Shown here one piece after another: positions 6,041 to 9,973 of a DNA stretch of 9,973 nucleotides. Within the stretch, counting starts at the first letter, position 1; the number at the start of each line of letters is the position of its first letter. The DNA is from Thermococcus sp. Lineage in GTDB: Archaea > Methanobacteriota_B > Thermococci > Thermococcales > Thermococcaceae. The translations under genes were made by a program, and so were the position numbers. Location: assembly GCA_021160985.1 (NCBI GenBank), contig JAGHBN010000132.1, positions 1 through 9,973 on the forward strand, in the 5' to 3' direction. The notes under the pieces are model-generated. The model saw nothing but the letters and a program-made list of their open reading frames with translations. It did no database searches and had not been told where the DNA came from.

Positions 6041-7576
6041 TCATCCGAACGCGACGGCCCTCCTCAGGTTAGTTAAGTACACAAAGTAGTGGTAGTTCAT
6101 CAGGCCCTCGTCCCCTCCCCCGGAGGGCTTTCTGTTGAAAACATCAGGCGTTCCCGCCATTAAAAGGACAAACCCTCCTCCCTTCGGGTTCCTCAGGGCT
6201 TCAACAAGGAAAACCCCCTTGAAATATTCAGCCCCATCGAGAACGACGGAGTTATTCCTTATCTCCACGTATCTGTTGAGTTTATGGGCAATGGTGGAGT
6301 TCAGCGGTGTGATGACAATAACGTTGCCGCTTTCAAGCCCCTTCGTGAAACTCGCCTTAAAACCAGCCTTTTTGAGGGTCTCGACGTAGCTTTTAACGTA
6401 CGTGCTGTTTGAGATGTTCTGGGCAACGTACAGCTTAACGCCCTTCGTTTTAAACGCCAGGAAGGCCATCCGGATGGTCGGCTCCGGTGAAACCTTCTTC
6501 CAGAGGCCTTCCTTATACCAGCCCCCCATAAGCCTCGCGAGCTCGGGCATGAAGCTATCGAAGGTCGGATACTTATCCCTGTTCGGCGAATAATCGGTTA
6601 GGTAAGCCCTGTAGACCCTTCCAACGAGGTAGAATCCGAGGGCCTCTTGGCCCTTTATGAACCTCTCAGCACTTTGGTTTCCTTCTGTTTTGAGTATGTA
6701 GTACGCCTCAAACGCCCGAACAAAGGTCTCGTCGAGGTAAGTCTTCCAGCTGGAGTATCCCATGGAAGCCATGACCTCTTTCACCGGCGAGAACATTTCT
6801 TTATATCCCTTGAACTCCCAGTAGTGTCCCTCCACCGCGGGGTTAACGAAGCTGTGGGCAAGCTCGTGGGCGGAAGCACTGCAGTAGGAATAAGTCCCGT
6901 TGGAGAACGAGCAGACGCCGAGAAAGGCATAAACGGTATCGTTCGTCCAGCCACCGTAGCTGTAGTACACTTCCAGAGGCTGAAGGACGAAAATCCAGCG
7001 GTTCTTTCTCTCTCTGAAGAAATTCTCCTCGAAGCGGGGGAGGCTGAAAACGTCTGGATTCTCCTTAAGGAACAGCCCTATCTGCTCCCTGTAAAACTCT
7101 TTGTGGCTCTCATAGAAGGCTGAAAAGTTCGATTCCCGGACGAAATCTTTTATGGCTACTGCGAGTTCATTGAGGAGCTTTTTGTCCCCGTGAACCCTCT
7201 CCACGAGGTGCGCACTCCACTTCGTGGAGTTCAGCTCCATTGCAAACCAGGGGATGGCGTCGTACCCCAGACCCTCCCTCAGGGCTTTTCTGGCGAGGAG
7301 CACCGCCTTGTGGTTCCTGTAGGGAGAAAAGTAAGACTCAACTTCCTGAGCGTAGGGGGTGATGTTGTTGGAATTCCAGCCGGCGAGGTGGAAAACAACG
7401 TGTGTCAGCTCGGTGTAAGGGTTTACCTCGATGCAGACGTTGCCGGAGCACTTGGAAACTGGGGAGAGGTTGAGCTGGAAGTCCGGCTTCGGTGGAACAT
7501 GCGACTGGGAGAGGTAAAATGCAAAGAGTAGCACGAGCAAGGACAGAGGCACCAGCAGGAGTTTGGCTCTGGACAT
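6041..7576 (-). CDS. Membrane-anchored or secreted DUF4932-type zinc metallopeptidase
   Basis: This 511-residue protein starts with a signal or anchor segment: a short basic MSRAK, then a hydrophobic stretch at about 6-22. It should therefore lie on the outer face of the membrane or be released. The zinc-binding motif is HELAHSFVNP at 237-246, with H237 and H241 as ligands and E238 as catalytic base. E283 in LDETFVRAFEAYY is a plausible third ligand, with R287 forming an E-x3-R. I recall a similar HE-x2-HSFVNP motif in DUF4932 proteins; the assignment is from memory. Ten N-x-S/T sequons (N71, 116, 150, 212, 226, 300, 387, 390, 426, 441) suggest N-glycosylation. Cysteine pairs C43/C48 and C222/C232 could form disulfides. 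Residues ~378-480 look like a separate alpha/beta domain of unknown role. The ATG follows GAGGAGA (7587-7581). ABC exporter genes lie on both sides. The substrate is unknown. Confidence 0.85.
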   Translation of the reverse strand: MSRAKLLLVPLSLLVLLFAFYLSQSHVPPKPDFQLNLSPVSKCSGNVCIEVNPYTELTHVVFHLAGWNSNNITPYAQEVESYFSPYRNHKAVLLARKALREGLGYDAIPWFAMELNSTKWSAHLVERVHGDKKLLNELAVAIKDFVRESNFSAFYESHKEFYREQIGLFLKENPDVFSLPRFEENFFRERKNRWIFVLQPLEVYYSYGGWTNDTVYAFLGVCSFSNGTYSYCSASAHELAHSFVNPAVEGHYWEFKGYKEMFSPVKEVMASMGYSSWKTYLDETFVRAFEAYYILKTEGNQSAERFIKGQEALGFYLVGRVYRAYLTDYSPNRDKYPTFDSFMPELARLMGGWYKEGLWKKVSPEPTIRMAFLAFKTKGVKLYVAQNISNSTYVKSYVETLKKAGFKASFTKGLESGNVIVITPLNSTIAHKLNRYVEIRNNSVVLDGAEYFKGVFLVEALRNPKGGGFVLLMAGTPDVFNRKPSGGGDEGLMNYHYFVYLTNLRRAVAFG

Positions 7577-7591
7577 CCAATCTCCTCTCGA

Positions 7592-7630
7592 CGTTTTTAT
7601 ATCAACCGGTGTCTGTTGTATTTCCTATTT
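7592..7630 (-). promoter_or_regulatory. Candidate promoter region of the metallopeptidase gene
   Basis: The 69-bp gap after the small permease gene holds two TATA-like elements on the minus strand: TTAAATAGG (7630-7622) and GATATAAAAACG (7603-7592). The second is the better match but is only ~22 bp from the ATG, which would leave no room for the clear GAGGAGA ribosome binding site. The first would give a leader of ~24 nt that includes it. I cannot decide between them. No T-run terminator follows the upstream operon here. Confidence 0.35.
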
Positions 7631-7645
7631 AACAATTACCCACGA

Positions 7646-8101
7646 TTAGCCCCCTCCAAGCGCCGCTATGCCCCCACGCTTAAAGTGCCTGCAGCTGAAT
7701 ATGAACGCGGCCAGTACAAGAGGCCAGAGAATGTACCTGCTCGGCAAAAGGGGATATACGAATATCATCGGAATGAGGAGCTTCTTTTCTTCAATCTCGG
7801 ACATAAGTGCCACCATCGGGATTACGTCCGACCTTGAAACGAGGGCGTAGGGGGCGACCGTTAGGATTTTGAAGAGCGCCCTTCCCAGGGCAACATCGCA
7901 CGGGGTTACCGGAAGGGGAAGGAACCGTCGGAGCGGGTTCCTTATCTCCTCCTCAACACTCACCACCCCAATCCAGACAAGGCCGAAGACGTAGGGCAGA
8001 ATGTCGTGGAGGAGGAAAGAGGGAAGGGTTATGAGGAGGTACGGGACGTAGTACCTCCAGTACTTGAGGCCCATGAACTTGCAGAATGTGAGGGGAATCA
8101 T
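7646..8101 (-). CDS. Small ABC-2-like permease protein, possibly internally shortened
   Basis: This 151-residue membrane protein begins at the ATG at 8101, which overlaps the upstream permease stop as ATGA and follows GGAGGGG. An upstream in-frame extension to 8173 lies wholly inside the upstream gene and is rejected. Hydrophobic segments lie at about 17-31, 33-48, 107-119 and 121-137, with weaker ones near 73-90 and 92-100. EEEIRNPLRRFLPLPVTPCD (50-69) matches the pattern of the ABC-2 coupling loop (charged stretch, then L-P-x-P/E, then a G-R-A-L helix), and the neighbouring 203-residue permease has ALPIEPWD at the same place. After that loop this protein has ~45 fewer residues than its neighbour, so about one to two helices seem to be missing. 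It may be the second half of a heterodimeric permease or a decaying copy. No frameshift was evident. Confidence 0.75.
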   Translation of the reverse strand: MIPLTFCKFMGLKYWRYYVPYLLITLPSFLLHDILPYVFGLVWIGVVSVEEEIRNPLRRFLPLPVTPCDVALGRALFKILTVAPYALVSRSDVIPMVALMSEIEEKKLLIPMIFVYPLLPSRYILWPLVLAAFIFSCRHFKRGGIAALGGG

Positions 8102-8709
8102 CCAATCCCCTCCTTTTTCAGGTTGAGGCCACACAGAGCGCCCGCCCCAAGCAGAAGGGCACCTATGGCCCACGCGAGGAGGGTAGCATCAAGGGGCGAG
8201 ATGAAAAGAAAGCTTCCAATTAGAGCCACTATCATTGCAAAGGCGGAGACCATCTTAACCCCAACGTTCTTTATCCAGACAGAGGGAGAGATCAAGGCCG
8301 AACCCACCCCTCCTGCGAGGGCCGCGGCAACTATCGCGGGCGTAATGAAGACTCCACCATTCCCCACCGCTCTCCCCACGTACCAGAGAACGAAAGCGTT
8401 GAGCGCTCCAACAGCAAGGGAAATTGTGAGCGAGAGAAGCGCCCTGGCGCGGACTATGTCCCAGGGCTCAATGGGGAGTGCAAAGATTCCGGGGATAAGG
8501 CCGTTCTTAACGTCCTGTTTGTACCTCCCCATGCTGGATGGGCCAAGTACAGCCACCAAGAAAAGCGGAAGTGCGGCTTCCCAGCTCTTGGTGGCAAGGC
8601 CGCGGAGGAGGGGGACTCCAAGCGGGATTGCCACAATGATGTAAAGGATGCCCCAAGAACGAACGCTGGATTTTATGCGTTTCAGTTCGTGCTTCAGAAC
8701 CGCGTCCAT
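8098..8709 (-). CDS. ABC-2-like permease, six helices
   Basis: This 203-residue protein is almost entirely hydrophobic, with likely helices at about 20-36, 44-60, 91-111, 118-140, 150-171 and 174-194. Between helices 2 and 3, GRYKQDVKNGLIPGIFALPI and the following EPWDIVRARALL (61-92) form the cytoplasmic loop that couples ABC-2 permeases to their ATPase (compare the E-x-G-T-x-E-x-LL-x-x-P pattern). It lacks the large external domain of the NatB-like permease elsewhere in this window, so it belongs to a different subfamily. The ATG at 8709 shares its A with the ATPase stop (TGATG) and follows GGAGGG. The 3' end overlaps the small permease gene as ATGA. The three genes should be one tightly coupled operon. 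The substrate is unknown. Confidence 0.85.
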   Translation of the reverse strand: MDAVLKHELKRIKSSVRSWGILYIIVAIPLGVPLLRGLATKSWEAALPLFLVAVLGPSSMGRYKQDVKNGLIPGIFALPIEPWDIVRARALLSLTISLAVGALNAFVLWYVGRAVGNGGVFITPAIVAAALAGGVGSALISPSVWIKNVGVKMVSAFAMIVALIGSFLFISPLDATLLAWAIGALLLGAGALCGLNLKKEGIG

Positions 8710-9542
8710 CAGCCCTCCCTCCGGATTGCCTTCATCAAAGGCATCACTTCCTCCAGAGCCACCCCCTTCTCTCTGCAGGCACTGATTAGCTCATCAACAC
8801 CTGCCCTTGAAACGATAATGACACTCTTTGGCCCGAACTTTATCCCCCCAAGCTTTTCAGCGCCTTCTCCCGAGACCACGTATGCGTTTGAAAACTCCTC
8901 CGGGCTAAACTGGGCCAGTATCCTACCACCCACCATCAGAACAACCCTGTCGGCCAAGCCCAGCGCAAACTCCGTTTCATGGGAAACCATGACAACTGCC
9001 GCACCGTTGTTTTTCAGCCCCCTGACGACATCGGCGAGGAGCTCTTTTCCACCGCTGTCAAGCCCGGAGAAGGGCTCATCGAGAAGAACCGCTTCGGGAT
9101 GATATAGAAGCAACCTCCCGATTTCCAGGCGCTTTCTCATGCCCTTCGAGTACTGTCCGGCCTTTTTTCCAGCTTCCTCAGACAGGCCAACCCTCTCCAA
9201 GACCGAGTTTATGAAACCGGACTCCGGTCTGCTACCGTTGTACAGCTCGTAGAAAAATCCGAGATTCTCTTTCCCGGTCAGGAGAACGTCCAGGACGTCA
9301 GAGTCCATGATAAACCCTATCCTCCTTCTCGTCTCCTTTGAAGAGTAAGGGTTCCCACCGCACACCCTTACCGTACCGGACGTAGGTTTGAGGAGACCGA
9401 GGCCGAGTTTTAGCAGTGTGCTCTTCCCGCTCCCGTTCGGTCCGACGAGAAGGATGCATTCTCCCGGCTCAGCTTTTAGGGTGACTTCTCTAAGAATCTC
9501 CTGGCCGTTGGCAGTGTATGAAACATGCTCATATTCAATCAT
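8709..9542 (-). CDS. ABC exporter ATPase, BcrA-like
   Basis: This 277-residue ATP-binding subunit serves the two permease genes that follow. Walker A GPNGSGKS is at 34-41, the signature YSKGMRKRLEIGRLL at 131-145, Walker B AVLLDEP at 151-157, the D-loop SGLD at 159-162 and the switch histidine H188. At the Q-loop it reads IGFIMDSD (75-82), with acidic or other residues where glutamine is usual. Bacitracin/lantibiotic-immunity ATPases often have IE-x-P there followed by an LTG-x-ENL motif, and LLTGKENL follows here at 87-94; that resemblance is from memory. A C-terminal tail of ~60 residues follows the core fold. The ATG at 9542 is chosen because GGGAGGG precedes it; an in-frame extension to 9587 adds a low-complexity His/Arg segment and lacks a ribosome binding site. 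The substrate cannot be assigned. Confidence 0.9.
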   Translation of the reverse strand: MIEYEHVSYTANGQEILREVTLKAEPGECILLVGPNGSGKSTLLKLGLGLLKPTSGTVRVCGGNPYSSKETRRRIGFIMDSDVLDVLLTGKENLGFFYELYNGSRPESGFINSVLERVGLSEEAGKKAGQYSKGMRKRLEIGRLLLYHPEAVLLDEPFSGLDSGGKELLADVVRGLKNNGAAVVMVSHETEFALGLADRVVLMVGGRILAQFSPEEFSNAYVVSGEGAEKLGGIKFGPKSVIIVSRAGVDELISACREKGVALEEVMPLMKAIRREG

Positions 9543-9566
9543 GAGAGTCCCTCCCAACGACCATCG

Positions 9567-9601
9567 CCGCGCATGATGTGCATGCATACTTCAACGCGCG
9601 G
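9567..9601 (-). repeat. Nested inverted repeats in the leader of the BcrA-like exporter operon
   Basis: CCGCGC (9567-9572) and GCGCGG (9596-9601) are perfect inverted complements separated by 23 bp. A second pair, GCATG and CATGC (9571-9575 and 9581-9585, 5-bp spacer), overlaps the first. They lie between the predicted TATA box and the GGGAGGG ribosome binding site, so they could be an operator or an mRNA hairpin. The arms are short and the function is unproven. Confidence 0.35.
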
Positions 9602-9615
9602 TTATTACACTTTGG

Positions 9616-9634
9616 TACTTTATTTAGTTTTTGC
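9616..9634 (-). promoter_or_regulatory. Predicted promoter of the BcrA-like exporter operon
   Basis: The minus strand reads CAAAAACTAAATAAAGTACC (9634-9615), an A-rich BRE-like run followed by a TATA-like TAAATAAAG. A start site ~25 bp downstream would fall near 9597, giving a leader of ~55 nt, longer than elsewhere in this window. The 9543-9766 gap as a whole is clearly richer in A+T than the flanking genes and holds no convincing ORF. Confidence 0.45.
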
Positions 9635-9736
9635 CTTGTTAGTAGTTCCGATAGCAGTTTAATTTTTGAGAAACTACTTATTACCCTGATAACTTCCCAG
9701 GTGACCCTCGAAGAGGTCCTTATGTAACTCCTCGTC

Positions 9737-9758
9737 AGAAAAAGGAAGCAAAAGAAGG
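9737..9758 (-). terminator. T-rich termination tract after guaB
   Basis: Just past the guaB stop, the minus strand carries CTTCTTTTGCTTCCTTTTTC (about 9756-9737). Pyrimidine runs rich in T without a hairpin are the usual intrinsic termination signal in Thermococcales. It would separate guaB from the exporter operon. Confidence 0.5.
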
Positions 9759-9766
9759 AAATCAAC

Positions 9767-9973
9767 TCACTTCCCCAACGGATAGTTCGGGGCCTCGTTG
9801 GTTATGAAGATGTCATGTGGGTGGCTCTCCTTGACCCCGGCCTGTGTTATGATCACGAACTCGCCCTTCTCCTTCAGTTCCTCGATGTTCTTAGCGCCAA
9901 CGTAGCCCATTCCCGAGCGGAGACCGCCGACGAGCTGGTAGAGAACCTCGCTCACCGGCCCCTTGTACGGCAC
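9767..9973 (-). CDS. guaB: Inosine-5'-monophosphate dehydrogenase, C-terminal part
   Basis: These are the last 68 codons of a gene that enters from the right edge. The visible first codon, GTG, is an internal valine (V-PYKGPVSEVL), not a start. The sequence PYKGPVSEVLYQLVGGLRSG, then MGYVGAKNIEELKEKGEF, then a segment ending HDIFITNEAPNYPLGK, is the characteristic C-terminus of IMP dehydrogenase. It covers the end of the catalytic flap (the E-G-x-VPYKG region), the conserved GGLRSGMGY-G-A segment near the IMP and potassium sites, and the ITNEAPNY tail. The enzyme oxidises IMP to XMP with NAD+, the committed step to GMP. The active-site cysteine loop and any CBS domains lie outside the window. 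It is probably not co-transcribed with the exporter genes, because a T-rich tract and a new promoter follow. Confidence 0.96.
   Translation of the reverse strand: MPYKGPVSEVLYQLVGGLRSGMGYVGAKNIEELKEKGEFVIITQAGVKESHPHDIFITNEAPNYPLGK

Noticed and set aside
6309..6315. GTGATGA, a match to the box C motif of archaeal C/D guide RNAs
   Set aside because: It is inside the metallopeptidase gene and no box D (CTGA) was found at the required distance.
7338..7580. 80-codon minus-strand frame overlapping the metallopeptidase N-terminus
   Set aside because: It is in a different frame from the gene with the signal segment and ribosome binding site, and its translation has no coherent features.
8102..8173. 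24-residue N-terminal extension of the small permease
   Set aside because: It lies entirely inside the upstream permease gene; the ATG at 8101 has a GGAGGGG site and an ATGA overlap.
9543..9587. 15-residue N-terminal extension of the BcrA-like ATPase
   Set aside because: No ribosome binding site, an atypical His/Arg-rich segment, and overlap with the inverted repeats; the ATG at 9542 has GGGAGGG.
9535..9765. Possible 76-residue minus-strand protein between guaB and the exporter ATPase
   Set aside because: It would start with TTG without a ribosome binding site, runs through an AT-rich gap holding the terminator and promoter motifs, and overlaps the ATPase start in another frame.
1..9973. 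CRISPR arrays, tRNA/rRNA genes, insertion sequences, att sites
   Set aside because: No regularly spaced repeats, cloverleaf-like segments, transposase-like proteins or long terminal repeats were seen in a visual reading of both strands; subtle RNA genes could be missed without a covariance search.

Overview
The window looks like chromosomal DNA of a hyperthermophilic euryarchaeon, most likely a Thermococcus or close relative. This rests on archaeal BRE/TATA-type promoter motifs, GGTG/GGAGG ribosome binding sites, proteins rich in Glu/Lys/Arg/Val, very compact spacing, and NadA cysteines at the spacing I remember for Pyrococcus NadA. The genus is an inference; no marker gene is present. All ten genes I can support lie on the minus strand, so transcription runs from high to low coordinates. 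No rRNA, tRNA, CRISPR array or insertion sequence was seen.

In transcription order: (1) the C-terminal end of guaB (IMP dehydrogenase; 9767-9973), followed by a T-rich termination tract. (2) An ABC exporter operon (9542 down to 7646): a BcrA-like ATPase, a six-helix permease, and an unusually small 151-residue second permease, joined by TGATG and ATGA overlaps. (3) A membrane-anchored or secreted glycoprotein with the HELAH zinc-peptidase motif (DUF4932 type; 6041-7576). (4) A NatA/NatB-type ABC exporter pair (ATPase 5197-5946, permease 4041-5204) overlapping by 8 nt. (5) The de novo NAD pathway: nadB (L-aspartate oxidase), nadA (quinolinate synthase), a COG1373-type AAA ATPase with a DUF4143 C-terminus, and the first ~80 codons of nadC (quinolinate phosphoribosyltransferase), which runs off the left edge.

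NadB oxidises aspartate to iminoaspartate, NadA condenses that with dihydroxyacetone phosphate to quinolinate, and NadC converts quinolinate to nicotinate mononucleotide. The ATPase gene interrupts this cluster. It has its own apparently leaderless promoter flanked by three copies of ACTTAACA, and its stop codon overlaps the nadC start, so nadC is probably expressed with it.

The part most likely to hold something undescribed is 4041-9542, where a surface zinc peptidase sits between two different ABC exporters. A peptide export, processing or immunity role is a reasonable hypothesis, but the sequence alone does not prove it.
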